Assembly: GCF_021366795.1 (NCBI RefSeq)
Contig: NZ_JAHCPS010000003.1
Span: 1 to 64,000, forward strand
DNA length: 64,000 nucleotides
Direction: 5' to 3'
Origin: Macrococcoides caseolyticum
Lineage (GTDB): Bacteria > Bacillota > Bacilli > Staphylococcales > Staphylococcaceae
The translations under genes and the position numbers were made by a program. Of the stretch, positions 8,920 to 17,683 are shown piece by piece (the stretch's first letter is position 1; every line of letters starts with the position of its first letter). Under the pieces are notes generated by a model. The model did not search any database and was not told the DNA's origin. It was given only the letters and a program-made list of their open reading frames with translations.

Positions 8920-9027
8920 CACTTATCTATCAAGCCATAAAGCTTGTTGGATTTAGCACAGTACTCTTATAGAGCCCGCTGCTGAGACTTCACAGGGCCA
9001 ATTCCCTCCATCTCTCTGGATAAGATA
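8920..9027 (-). promoter_or_regulatory. SAM-I (S-box) riboswitch aptamer
   Basis: On the minus strand the leader has the S-box core in order. A P1 arm contains CTTATC, followed by CAGAGAGATGGAGGGA, then GGCCCTGTGAAGTCTCAGCA. A GCTTTATGGCTTGATAGATAAG segment closes P1 and is split here for reading: it begins GCTTTATGGC and ends GATAAG. This order is diagnostic of the SAM-I aptamer. It controls metNPQ and the aminotransferase gene. Confidence 0.93.
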
Positions 9028-9049
9028 TTTAATTTGTAATATGTTTATT

Positions 9050-9078
9050 ATATTATTATTCATTGTGAGAATTGTCAA
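9050..9078 (-). promoter_or_regulatory. SigA promoter of the metNPQ operon
   Basis: On the minus strand a consensus TTGACA (9073-9078) is followed by 17 bp and TAATAT (9050-9055). The predicted start is near 9043, about 15 bases before the riboswitch. An inverted repeat, AGAATTG and CAATTCT (9068-9086), overlaps the -35 hexamer. Confidence 0.8.
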
Positions 9079-9123
9079 CCAATTCTGTATCATTTAATTT
9101 TCAAAAACGTATACTCAAATTGT

Positions 9124-12100
9124 TTACCCTTGTTTAATAAATTTTCTGCGAACACCCATGAGTATTTCGTAAACAATCGGAACGACAATGAGTGTCAGTA
9201 ATGTAGAAGATACTAATCCACCAATTACAGTAACAGCAAGTGCTTTTGAAATCAGTACAGAACCGTCTCCACCAAAGAGTAGTGGCATTAATGCACCAAC
9301 CGTTGCTAACGCTGTCATTAGTATCGGTCTTACACGTGTTGTCGCTGCTTCTAATATCGCTTCACGTGTCGGTAGACCTTCAGCTTCTTTATTAATTACT
9401 CTGTCTATTAACACGATTGCATTCGTCACAACAATACCGATTAACATCAGCATACCAATCATTGATGGCACCGATAATGTTTCGTTAAACGCAAGTAATC
9501 CTAGAATAACGCCAATCAGTGTAAATGGTAAAGAGAACAGAATTGCAAGTGGTGCAAGTCCACCTTTAAATGTCAGCACTAAAATTAAATATACTATCCC
9601 AATCGCGGCAAGCATTGCAAGACCAAGTTGAGAGAAGCTTTCACCAATATCTTCACTCGTACCACCTACGTGAACATCTACATTGCCAGGGGGCTTCATA
9701 CTATTTACCTTCTCAGTGACTTTTTGAGTTGCCATACCAACATCTTTACCTTTAATCTTCCCTTCAACTGTCGCAGAGATATTCCCATCTTCGCGTTTAA
9801 TGGTATCAGATGTTTTTCCTTCTTTTATCGTTACGATGTCACTTAATTTAACTTCTTTACCTAAAGGTGACGTGATTTTTGTATTCGCAAGCTTTTCTTT
9901 TGTCCAGTCGGTTTGTTTTTTCTTTGTGAGTATCACTTCTGTTGCTTCACCTTTTTGACCGACCTTAGTGACAACTTTATTATCATTTCTCTGATTTAAT
10001 ACAAGGGCTACTTGTCCAGCTGTTAATCCAAGTTCTGATAACTTATTATGATTCACTTTGAGTGTATATGCATCATAACTATCAGATAAAGAGGTACTTA
10101 CATTCGTTAAAGATTTAACGTCTTTTAGCTCTTTTTCTAATTTTTCTACGACTGGACGAATCGCTTCAGTAGATGGTCCATTAACTGTGACTGTGACTGC
10201 ATTCGTCGCACCACCTGTTGCAAAGTCTTGATTCTTCCAATCACCTGAATGATTCATTTTAGCAATTTTAGCTAATACTTTATCCGCTTCATCTTCCCAA
10301 TTTGGCGTATCCTTTTTGTATTCTACCATCATCGCCATATCATTTGATGCGATAGGATTAAATGGATTTTCTCCACCGACTGAGAATTGTGTATTAACGA
10401 CATTGTCATTTTTAGAGAGCATTTTTTGAACTGCTTCGCCTTTTTTAACGACATCTTCTTCTTTTTCACCTGGCTTTGGTTTATAAGTTAATGCTAATAA
10501 CTTATCTTCACCTGTTGAAATAAATGAAGTACCAAGTAAAGGTGTTAAACATAAACTACCGATCAGAAGTAGCACGCTAAGTATTGAAACGATGACTTTA
10601 TGTTTTAATGACCAATCTAGTATCTTACGATAGAATAATGCTATTTTTCCAACTTTTTCTTCATCGTCATGATGCCCTTTAATACCATTCTTAAAGAAAC
10701 TATGCGCCAACATCGGTACGATTGTAATCGCAATTAATAGTGATGCGAGTAATGCAAATACGACAGTCCAGGCAAATGGTCTAAAAATTTCACCAATTGA
10801 ACCCGTAACTAATGCAAGTGGTAAAAATACTGCAATGGTCACCATAGTCGAACTCATAATAGGTACAAACATTTCTCTAGTCGCACTACTTATCAATTCG
10901 AAACCAGTTAATTTCTCATCTTTCAAAGACATGCGTCTAAATATATTTTCTATTACTACGATAGAGTCATCAATAACACGTCCGATGGCTACAGTCATTG
11001 CACCTAATGTCATGATATTGAGCGAGATATCCATCTGTTTTAATATTAACATCGCCATTAATATTGACATAGGAATGGAAACAACTGCAATTAAAGTAGA
11101 TCGAATATTTCTTAAGAAGATGAGAATCATGATAATGGCAAAAATAGCACCAATAATTGCTTTTTCTGCCATAGTCTTTACAGAATCTTCTATCGGCTTA
11201 GCTTGATCCATCATTAATACAGCGTCCACATCATGTTCTTTCTTAAATGCATTCACTTTCTCTTTTACTTCATTTGCTAACGTGACTGTATTTGCATCAT
11301 CAGATTTAATGACCTGAACACTTAAAGCATCTTTCCCATTGGTTTTAGAAATAGATTCTCTACTTTGAACCGTTTTTATTTCAGCAATATCAGATAACTT
11401 AACTGTTGGTACTTTCGCGTTCTTCATTGCTTCCATCATTACTTCTTCTGTAGCTTGATCTTGTGGCATCTGAGCCGTTTGTGACTGCCCATTTTGAGGA
11501 GATGCATTGCTTGTGACAGGAATCTTTAAAGATTTTAATGCATCAACATTCGTAAATTGACCATTAACAATGATACTTTTTAAGTCGTTTCCGAAAGTAT
11601 ATAAACCAAGTGGTGCATCCATTGTTGCACCTTTAATAAACTGGAGTACACTCTCTTCAGTTAAATTCTTTTCTTTTAATTTCTTATCATCAAATTGAAG
11701 TTCTACCTGTTCTACTTCCTGACCAGAGAATGTGACATTCGTAACACCTTCAATTCCCTCAATTTCAGGGACTAAATCTTTCTTTATTTTTTCTGTTAAC
11801 GTCTTAATATCTGCTTTATCACTTGAAATAGAATAACTAATGATTGGAAAAGTATACATCGACATCTGTGAGACTTGTTTATCCTGTGCCCCTTCAGGCA
11901 TATCAATCTTATCAATTTGTTTTTCTAGTTCGGCTTGTGCTTCATCCATATCTGTTCCAAATTTATACTGTACCGTCACAGCAGATGCATTTTCTAAAGA
12001 TTGACTTGTAACTTTTTCAACTCCAGATAAATTTTTAACTTTCTTTTCGATGGGTTCCGTTAAACCCTCTAATACATCTTCAGGTGTTGCGCCAGGATAA

Positions 12101-12255
12101 GGTGTAGTAATAGAGATTACCGGCGTAGACATACTTGGTAACATTTCCATCTTCATTTTCGTAGCACTATATATGCCTGCTGCTAAAACGATTAATGTCA
12201 TTAGCCAAATCGCCAGTTTATTATGCAACGAAAAATCAATTATTTTCTTTATCAA
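9124..12255 (-). CDS. RND-family efflux transporter (SwrC/AcrB-type)
   Basis: The 1043-residue inner-membrane pump has the two-fold RND layout: a helix at about 7-28, a large extracytoplasmic loop, a helix bundle near 345-535, a second loop, and a final bundle from about 850. ISVTTPYPGATPEDV-like porter sequence and the GRVIDDSIVVIENIF segment in helix 4, with its paired aspartates for proton relay, are visible. It resembles Bacillus SwrC and the S. aureus AcrB-like protein encoded beside femX; femX is 2.2 kb away here, so the neighbourhood is partly conserved. The start is assigned to TTG at 12255, six bases after GGAGGA. The substrate is unknown, possibly amphipathic lipids or surfactants. 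Confidence 0.85.
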   Translation of the reverse strand: MIKKIIDFSLHNKLAIWLMTLIVLAAGIYSATKMKMEMLPSMSTPVISITTPYPGATPEDVLEGLTEPIEKKVKNLSGVEKVTSQSLENASAVTVQYKFGTDMDEAQAELEKQIDKIDMPEGAQDKQVSQMSMYTFPIISYSISSDKADIKTLTEKIKKDLVPEIEGIEGVTNVTFSGQEVEQVELQFDDKKLKEKNLTEESVLQFIKGATMDAPLGLYTFGNDLKSIIVNGQFTNVDALKSLKIPVTSNASPQNGQSQTAQMPQDQATEEVMMEAMKNAKVPTVKLSDIAEIKTVQSRESISKTNGKDALSVQVIKSDDANTVTLANEVKEKVNAFKKEHDVDAVLMMDQAKPIEDSVKTMAEKAIIGAIFAIIMILIFLRNIRSTLIAVVSIPMSILMAMLILKQMDISLNIMTLGAMTVAIGRVIDDSIVVIENIFRRMSLKDEKLTGFELISSATREMFVPIMSSTMVTIAVFLPLALVTGSIGEIFRPFAWTVVFALLASLLIAITIVPMLAHSFFKNGIKGHHDDEEKVGKIALFYRKILDWSLKHKVIVSILSVLLLIGSLCLTPLLGTSFISTGEDKLLALTYKPKPGEKEEDVVKKGEAVQKMLSKNDNVVNTQFSVGGENPFNPIASNDMAMMVEYKKDTPNWEDEADKVLAKIAKMNHSGDWKNQDFATGGATNAVTVTVNGPSTEAIRPVVEKLEKELKDVKSLTNVSTSLSDSYDAYTLKVNHNKLSELGLTAGQVALVLNQRNDNKVVTKVGQKGEATEVILTKKKQTDWTKEKLANTKITSPLGKEVKLSDIVTIKEGKTSDTIKREDGNISATVEGKIKGKDVGMATQKVTEKVNSMKPPGNVDVHVGGTSEDIGESFSQLGLAMLAAIGIVYLILVLTFKGGLAPLAILFSLPFTLIGVILGLLAFNETLSVPSMIGMLMLIGIVVTNAIVLIDRVINKEAEGLPTREAILEAATTRVRPILMTALATVGALMPLLFGGDGSVLISKALAVTVIGGLVSSTLLTLIVVPIVYEILMGVRRKFIKQG

Positions 12256-12361
12256 TACTTTTCCTCCATTCAAAATATATGCTTATATCATTAGGCAATT
12301 TTACAGGAATATTGTCAATAAATCACCTAAAATACGCCAAATTAATTAAATCTTCATAAAC

Positions 12362-13216
12362 TTATTTTTCATGATACATTTTATAAATCACTTGTGTACC
12401 TGTTGTTTGTTTCATGTCTTGAGATAATGATTCGTACAATTCATATGCGAGTTGTAATCCAGGCAACTGTATATTCATTTTTTTACATTCATTTATTGCG
12501 ATACCCATATCTTTTAGGAAGTGATGGGTATAGAATCCAGGTGCATAATCTTCCTTTAGCATACGTGGTGCCAAGTTTGATAACGACCAGCTACCAGCAG
12601 CACCTCCTGTTATGGTCTTAAGAACCCGCTCAACATCCAGACCAGCTGACTTAGCATAATATAGACTTTCTGCGACACCAATCATGTTCGTTGCAATGGC
12701 AATTTGATTCGCCATTTTTGTATGTTGGCCACTCCCTGCCTGGCCAAAGTATGTAATAGATTGCCCGATTCTTTCAAATAACGGTAACATTTTTGTAAAG
12801 GTCGTTTCATTACCACCTACCATAATTGATAATGTCGCATTTTTTGCACCAATATCTCCACCACTTACTGGCGCATCAAGTACTTCTATAGATTTTCTTT
12901 GTCCCGCTTCAAAGATACGTTTGGCAAGTTCAGGGCGACTTGTTGTACAGTCAATCAATATTTGTCCTGCTCTACCATGTGTAATCAGACCATTCTCTCC
13001 TAAATAAATTGCTTCCACATCATGGGGATACCCTAACATTGTAAAAATCACATCTGCAGACTGTACGACTTCTTTCGGAGATTCACACCACAAAGCACCA
13101 TTATCAATTAAAGTCTGTGCTTTAGCTTTTGTTCTGTTATGTATAAATAATTCTTCTCCTAAGTGCATAGCCATACTTTGTCCCATAACCCCTGTTCCAA
13201 TAAAACCAATTTTCAT
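12362..13216 (-). CDS. NAD(P)-dependent beta-hydroxyacid dehydrogenase (3-hydroxyisobutyrate dehydrogenase-like)
   Basis: The 284-residue protein begins with the Rossmann signature MKIGFIGTGVMGQSMA, then carries the substrate loop LDAPVSGGDIGA near 113-124 and the catalytic lysine in GQHTKMANQ near 163-171. These define the beta-hydroxyacid dehydrogenase family, which oxidises 3-hydroxyisobutyrate, tartronate semialdehyde or similar acids, or reduces succinic semialdehyde. The true substrate is not readable. The start ATG follows GAAAGGGAG. The gene appears to be a single-gene unit. Confidence 0.8.
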   Translation of the reverse strand: MKIGFIGTGVMGQSMAMHLGEELFIHNRTKAKAQTLIDNGALWCESPKEVVQSADVIFTMLGYPHDVEAIYLGENGLITHGRAGQILIDCTTSRPELAKRIFEAGQRKSIEVLDAPVSGGDIGAKNATLSIMVGGNETTFTKMLPLFERIGQSITYFGQAGSGQHTKMANQIAIATNMIGVAESLYYAKSAGLDVERVLKTITGGAAGSWSLSNLAPRMLKEDYAPGFYTHHFLKDMGIAINECKKMNIQLPGLQLAYELYESLSQDMKQTTGTQVIYKMYHEK

Positions 13217-13293
13217 ACTAAACTCCCTTTCACTTTTTTTATATTTTTATTTCTAAATATGTATTACAATAAAGATAATTGGAGGTTTGAGAC

Positions 13294-13605
13294 ATGCAAA
13301 AAGTAATGATGACACTATTAATCATAATGCATATCGTATTTTTAATGAGTTATTTTATTCATAGCGGTATTATATTTTTAACCACCTATTTCTGGTTAAT
13401 CTTTTGTATCGTGACATTTTTAATGGGTGTACACTTTCACTTTTCTAATGATCCTATACTGTCCAAGCATCTCTCATATCGCTTACTCGCAATATTCTTA
13501 ACCTCATTTAGTGTGTTTAATTTTCTATTTATATTATATGTTACATTCGTTAATCCTTTTCTTTATATGAACACAAAACAATCATTATTTAATTTATTTA
13601 ATTAA
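13294..13605 (+). CDS. Small hypothetical membrane protein
   Basis: The 103-residue protein has three predicted helices (about 5-24, 27-46 and 62-90) and a histidine-containing VHFHF stretch. I do not recognise a family. The ATG lies behind GGAGGT at a good distance, so translation is likely. It is followed by a terminator and faces proC. Confidence 0.6.
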   Translation: MQKVMMTLLIIMHIVFLMSYFIHSGIIFLTTYFWLIFCIVTFLMGVHFHFSNDPILSKHLSYRLLAIFLTSFSVFNFLFILYVTFVNPFLYMNTKQSLFNLFN

Positions 13606-13613
13606 TAGCATAA

Positions 13614-13663
13614 AACCGAACCAACATTGTAACTCTTACTCGAAATTACGTTTTGGTTCGGTT
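13614..13663. terminator. Bidirectional terminator
   Basis: AACCGAACCA pairs with TGGTTCGGTT, with A-rich and T-rich flanks. It sits between the convergent small membrane gene and proC. Its arm belongs to a recurring CCGAAC family of hairpins in this window. Confidence 0.75.
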
Positions 13664-13687
13664 GTATTTTAAAGTTATAAACAGTTG

Positions 13688-14473
13688 CTATGCTTTATTA
13701 TATGCATTTATAGCATCCATCGCTTTAGAGATTGCATCTCTAAATCCTTTTTCTTCTAACATCTTAACACCTTGAATAGTCGAACCCCCAGGTGTTGTCA
13801 CCTGATCTTTTAGAACACCAGGATGCTCCTTCGTCTGACGTACCATCGTGCCGGCACCAATAATCATCTCACTGACCATTTGATAAGCTAATTCACGATT
13901 CAGACCTTCACTGACCGCATTGTCAGCCATTGCTTCAACAAGTAAGTAAATAAATGTCGGGCTTGAACCTGTCACAGCTGGCATCAAATGCATCAGTGAC
14001 TCATCAATCCAATGTGTATAACCTAATCGTTTCAGTAGCTCTTCGACTTGTTTAGCTTCTTTCTTTTCAACAAATTCATTTTTACTCATTGCTAATACAC
14101 CTGCATTTACACCTACTGGCGTATTCGGCATTAAACGAATAATCTTTGGATGTTCATCAAACTCATCATCAATTTCCTGAATCGATAATCCACCAACTAT
14201 CGAAATAATGATATGATGATCACATAAATGTTTAGATAATTTAGACGTAACATCTCTATAATTATTCGGTGTAACACCTAGCACGATAGCATCATAATCT
14301 ACAATTTCACTCATCTTTGATAAAGGAGTAATGTTATGTTTAGTGCTAAATGTTTGTAATTTATCTTTATTACGTAACCAAATTCCCATGTTATCTCTTG
14401 TTAATCCACTTCTATTAAAGCCACGAACCATTTCCTTTACCATTTTGCCGCCACCGATAAATGAGATTTTCAC
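13688..14473 (-). CDS. proC: Pyrroline-5-carboxylate reductase
   Basis: The 261-residue protein has an N-terminal NAD(P)-binding start MKISFIGGGKMV and the P5CR signature PGVLKDQVTTPGGSTIQG near 223-240. It reduces 1-pyrroline-5-carboxylate to proline in the cytoplasm. The length is typical. The start is a GTG eight bases after GGGAGGC. It lies just downstream of femX, with 27 bp between them, and could be read from the femX transcript. Confidence 0.9.
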   Translation of the reverse strand: MKISFIGGGKMVKEMVRGFNRSGLTRDNMGIWLRNKDKLQTFSTKHNITPLSKMSEIVDYDAIVLGVTPNNYRDVTSKLSKHLCDHHIIISIVGGLSIQEIDDEFDEHPKIIRLMPNTPVGVNAGVLAMSKNEFVEKKEAKQVEELLKRLGYTHWIDESLMHLMPAVTGSSPTFIYLLVEAMADNAVSEGLNRELAYQMVSEMIIGAGTMVRQTKEHPGVLKDQVTTPGGSTIQGVKMLEEKGFRDAISKAMDAINAYNKA

Positions 14474-14500
14474 TACGATTCGCCTCCCAAAATGTTACGA

Positions 14501-15745
14501 TTAGTTTTTCTTAATTTGAATTTTCTTTTTAAGGTCAGTTAATTTAGGCTTCACTACTTCGATTAATTGGTACATGGGTTGATTAAGAACATAATCAAAT
14601 TCTCCAACTTTTTCGCTTAAACGTGTCCCCCATACTTTTTTAAACTGCCATAAACCAAAGTATTTAGAATCTTTGTCTGGATTATTATTTGTACCACCAA
14701 AATCGTAACTCTTTGCGCCAACAGAACGTGCATATTGCATCATACTAAACTGCATATTATGATTTGGTAAATAATCCCTAAACTCATTACTTGATGCACC
14801 ATATAGATAATAAGATTTATGACCTGAGAAAGTTAACAAAGCACCTGATAGCACCTTACCTTCAGGATGTGTTGTTTGTAATGCCTCAAGCTCAGCAATT
14901 TGCTTTTTTAGTTTATCCATTCTTACAGCTAAATCATTCAATTGATTTTGTGCTTTCTTTTGATCTTTCTTTAATGCTAATTTTTCTTTTTCAAGTGTCC
15001 CAATTTCTTGATTTAGGTTGTTGAGCACTTTAACTGGTACTAATTTCACTAAAAATAATTCTGCATCTCCATTAGGATTTAAGGCATCATAGATATTTTC
15101 AAAATAAGAGACATCACGCGTCAAGAAACCATCACGTTCCCCAGTAATTTTCATTAAGTCTGCAAATGTCTGTAAATCTTTACGTTCAGCTTTAACACAT
15201 TCTGTTCCCATTTTTAAACTACGTTTAACTTTCGAACGATTATTTCGTTCAAAAGATTGAATCAGTGTCTCATCATCAACACTAATATCCGTAATCATTG
15301 TCATACGTGGTTGAATATAATCACTGCTTAACCCTTCTTTAAATCCTCTATGAATAAATCCAATGCTTTCTAAATGTTCTACCATATCATCCATTTGTTC
15401 TACTTCAACATCTGGATCTATTTTTATAACATATGCTTTTTCTCTTTTCGCAACAGTTATCGCATCTTTCACTAATGCTTCAACCGCTTCCTTATCAGAA
15501 TAATCTACAACGAAACCTCTAGACACATAACACATTGTAAATGGTAGTTTTGGAACTTTCTTAAATAATAGCTGACCAACACCTACTAACTCACCGTCTC
15601 TGGCAACTGCTATACGACGTGAGTACCAGTGCGTTAATTTTTTTGAAACCGCCCAATCTGTTAGCTGCAGTAAATCACCATTAGGATGTGATTTCACAAA
15701 GGTATCATGCATTTCATTGGTTATGTTGATTTTTGTAATAGTCAT
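14501..15745 (-). CDS. femX: FemX (FmhB): lipid II glycyltransferase for the first bridge glycine
   Basis: The 414-residue protein aligns by recall with S. aureus FemX/FmhB along its length, including VKSHPNGDLLQLTDWA near 17-32, GERDGFLTRDVSYFENIY in the second GNAT-like lobe, and SKSYYLYGASSNEFRDYLPN-type sequence near 310-330. A coiled-coil arm of about 50 charged residues (near 240-290), typical of Fem proteins, is present. FemX transfers glycine from Gly-tRNA to the lysine side chain of lipid II, and is essential in S. aureus. ATG at 15745 follows AAAGGA. Its presence supports a pentaglycine-type cell wall. Confidence 0.93.
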   Translation of the reverse strand: MTITKINITNEMHDTFVKSHPNGDLLQLTDWAVSKKLTHWYSRRIAVARDGELVGVGQLLFKKVPKLPFTMCYVSRGFVVDYSDKEAVEALVKDAITVAKREKAYVIKIDPDVEVEQMDDMVEHLESIGFIHRGFKEGLSSDYIQPRMTMITDISVDDETLIQSFERNNRSKVKRSLKMGTECVKAERKDLQTFADLMKITGERDGFLTRDVSYFENIYDALNPNGDAELFLVKLVPVKVLNNLNQEIGTLEKEKLALKKDQKKAQNQLNDLAVRMDKLKKQIAELEALQTTHPEGKVLSGALLTFSGHKSYYLYGASSNEFRDYLPNHNMQFSMMQYARSVGAKSYDFGGTNNNPDKDSKYFGLWQFKKVWGTRLSEKVGEFDYVLNQPMYQLIEVVKPKLTDLKKKIQIKKN

Positions 15746-15862
15746 TTAAAAAATTCCTTTCATTCGTCTATAAACAACATTTTATATTTTTTTGCTATAA
15801 TCTAACTAACGATTGATTTACGCATTACTGTAACACTAATTTATAAAAATTGAGGTTTTAGC

Positions 15863-16120
15863 ATGTTTAAAAATATTTTATTAATTATTTTATCGTTAAT
15901 TAATTTTTACTTCATCTTTAGTATAACATCTGATCCATCTATACACTTTCTAAGTTTTCACGTGATTAGTGCAGGTTTTGCCTTTATTATTTCAATTTTA
16001 TTTTTAATAACACATATCACTAAAATGACGAAGTCTTTAGCCTGGTTCACATTACTGATAGCAGGTGTTCATATTTACTTTATCGTCATGGTAATATACA
16101 CATACGTTTACGTTAAATAA
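15863..16120 (+). CDS. Small hypothetical membrane protein
   Basis: The 85-residue protein has three predicted helices (about 4-22, 31-50 and 59-82) and no recognised motif. A GAGGT ribosome binding site precedes the ATG, and an extended -10 (TGCTATAAT) lies about 60 bp upstream. Its last 8 bp overlap the 3' end of the convergent VOC-family gene. It is divergent from femX. Confidence 0.6.
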   Translation: MFKNILLIILSLINFYFIFSITSDPSIHFLSFHVISAGFAFIISILFLITHITKMTKSLAWFTLLIAGVHIYFIVMVIYTYVYVK

Positions 16121-16862
16121 ATGCATAAACTGCTTCATGCACAAGATGTTCACCAATCAGTGATGCATCTTGTGTTTTCATTTCTAACCGTCTGATTTTA
16201 TTACTATTGCCTGGTATAATCTTTATGTTTGGTGCATCCTTTTTCTTTAGTAAGAAGTAAGTATTAATAACCCCACCAACAACCTCATAATCCAGCCATT
16301 CGACAAAGACTTCAGCTGTACGATCAAAGTCAGTCGTTTCAATCACAATCGTATCAATTTTAAGATGTCTTTGCATTGCGCCCTCTAATTCATGATAACG
16401 GGTTTTATCATTTGCTCCCCATTCAATAAAGAATGGCAACTCAAAATCATAGGCTTTATCTATATACAACAACTGCCAACGAATGCACTCTCCTGTTGGT
16501 GTAACTCTTTCCATTTGGAGTGGTCCGATTGTCTTTAATCCTTTTGATTTGAAATGTTCGTTTAAATCCTCGATATTATCTGTACGATAACAAAGACGAA
16601 CAAATCCTTCTTCATAGTCCGTACGCCCTAAGCTACTTGCAAAACTTAAGCGTTCATTTTCATCTTGCATCGCTTGTTCAATCAATTGTTGATTGAATAT
16701 ATCAATAAACTCAATGTACGATAAATCAATACGACTTAATATATTTTTTGTTCCTAAAGTCATGTGCTGCCCACCAGGTGTAAGCTTTAATTTATTTCCC
16801 GGAAAATGTAATGTATCAATACCTTTTACGTAATGTATAATGTGATCAAATTGTAAATTCAT
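16113..16862 (-). CDS. VOC-family (glyoxalase-like) protein
   Basis: The 249-residue protein starts LQFDHIIHYVKGID, the metal-ligand strand of a vicinal-oxygen-chelate domain. It then shows GGQHMTLGTKNIL and a later E-containing strand, matching the large Glyoxalase_3-type family found in Firmicutes. The second half, from about 150, looks like a degenerate repeat of the fold. The substrate is unknown. The ATG follows GAGGT. Its 3' end overlaps the convergent small membrane gene by 8 bp. Confidence 0.7.
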   Translation of the reverse strand: MNLQFDHIIHYVKGIDTLHFPGNKLKLTPGGQHMTLGTKNILSRIDLSYIEFIDIFNQQLIEQAMQDENERLSFASSLGRTDYEEGFVRLCYRTDNIEDLNEHFKSKGLKTIGPLQMERVTPTGECIRWQLLYIDKAYDFELPFFIEWGANDKTRYHELEGAMQRHLKIDTIVIETTDFDRTAEVFVEWLDYEVVGGVINTYFLLKKKDAPNIKIIPGNSNKIRRLEMKTQDASLIGEHLVHEAVYAFI

Positions 16863-16950
16863 AATAACCTCAACACGTATATTTTTAATTTCATATCTAT
16901 TTTATACAATTGTCCTTTTAAATTAAAGAATTTACCTATCTCTAATATAA

Positions 16951-16983
16951 AAAGCCTGAGCCCTTGTATAAAGTGCTCAGGCA
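16951..16983 (-). terminator. Terminator of the lutABC operon
   Basis: GCCTGAGC (16954-16961) pairs with GCTCAGGC (16975-16982). On the minus strand the stem is followed by a T-run. It lies immediately after lutC. Confidence 0.85.
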
Positions 16984-16990
16984 TATTAAT

Positions 16991-17683
16991 TTATTTATCA
17001 TCAATAACAATATATGTCGCTTTAATTGGACCGTGTACACCTACAACGAGTTTCATTTCAATATCCGCTGAGTTCGATGGTCCTGTAATTAAATTAATGC
17101 ATGTTGGGAAGTCTCTTGCTTCCTTCATCATTTGATTCATTTCCTGTGCAGCTTGGGTGAATCTTGGTACGATTGTTGATTTTGGTACAATGGCAATATA
17201 TGTTGCTGGTAATAAGCTCACACTTCTTCCGATACCTTTATCTGCATAAAGAACTACTGTACCACTTTCAGCAAGCGTTTTTTCACTAATCGTGATACCT
17301 ACGTTCGCACGTTCAGCAACGTGCAAATTTTCAGCACCTTTAGCCTCATCCCAAATGAATGCATTGTGTTGAGATAAATCAATACCTAGTTCTGCATAAC
17401 GCGTATCATTTGTTGCAATGACTTCTCCATTACCGTATTTAGCAATAATTGCTGTTAATGTTTGATTCACATCTTTACTATTCGTTACAACTAAATCCGT
17501 ATGGATAAATTCACATTGTTGTTTTAATACATCTAATAATTCATCTTGGGTAAGACCCGTTAAAGTTTTATCCTGAGGTCTGTAGGTCCACTTTGGAATA
17601 TCCACTTTGTGCGGCATCGCACGATTTAAATTTTTAGAGATGTTACTTAAAAATGAATCTTTATTATGAATCGTTCCTTTCAT
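16991..17683 (-). CDS. lutC: Lactate utilization protein LutC
   Basis: The 230-residue protein matches LutC (DUF162/LUD domain), a subunit of the LutABC complex that oxidises L-lactate to pyruvate. Recognisable segments are ISEKTLAESGTVVLYAD near 130-146 and LITGPSNSADIEMKLVVGVHGP near 195-216, here quoted in part as GPSNSADIE. It is the third gene of lutABC; its ATG overlaps the lutB stop by one base (TAATG). The length is normal. Confidence 0.92.
   Translation of the reverse strand: MKGTIHNKDSFLSNISKNLNRAMPHKVDIPKWTYRPQDKTLTGLTQDELLDVLKQQCEFIHTDLVVTNSKDVNQTLTAIIAKYGNGEVIATNDTRYAELGIDLSQHNAFIWDEAKGAENLHVAERANVGITISEKTLAESGTVVLYADKGIGRSVSLLPATYIAIVPKSTIVPRFTQAAQEMNQMMKEARDFPTCINLITGPSNSADIEMKLVVGVHGPIKATYIVIDDK

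Noticed and set aside
9188..9631. 147-codon plus-strand frame opposite the RND pump gene
   Set aside because: It is a shadow of the long, well-conserved minus-strand coding region and has no ribosome binding site.
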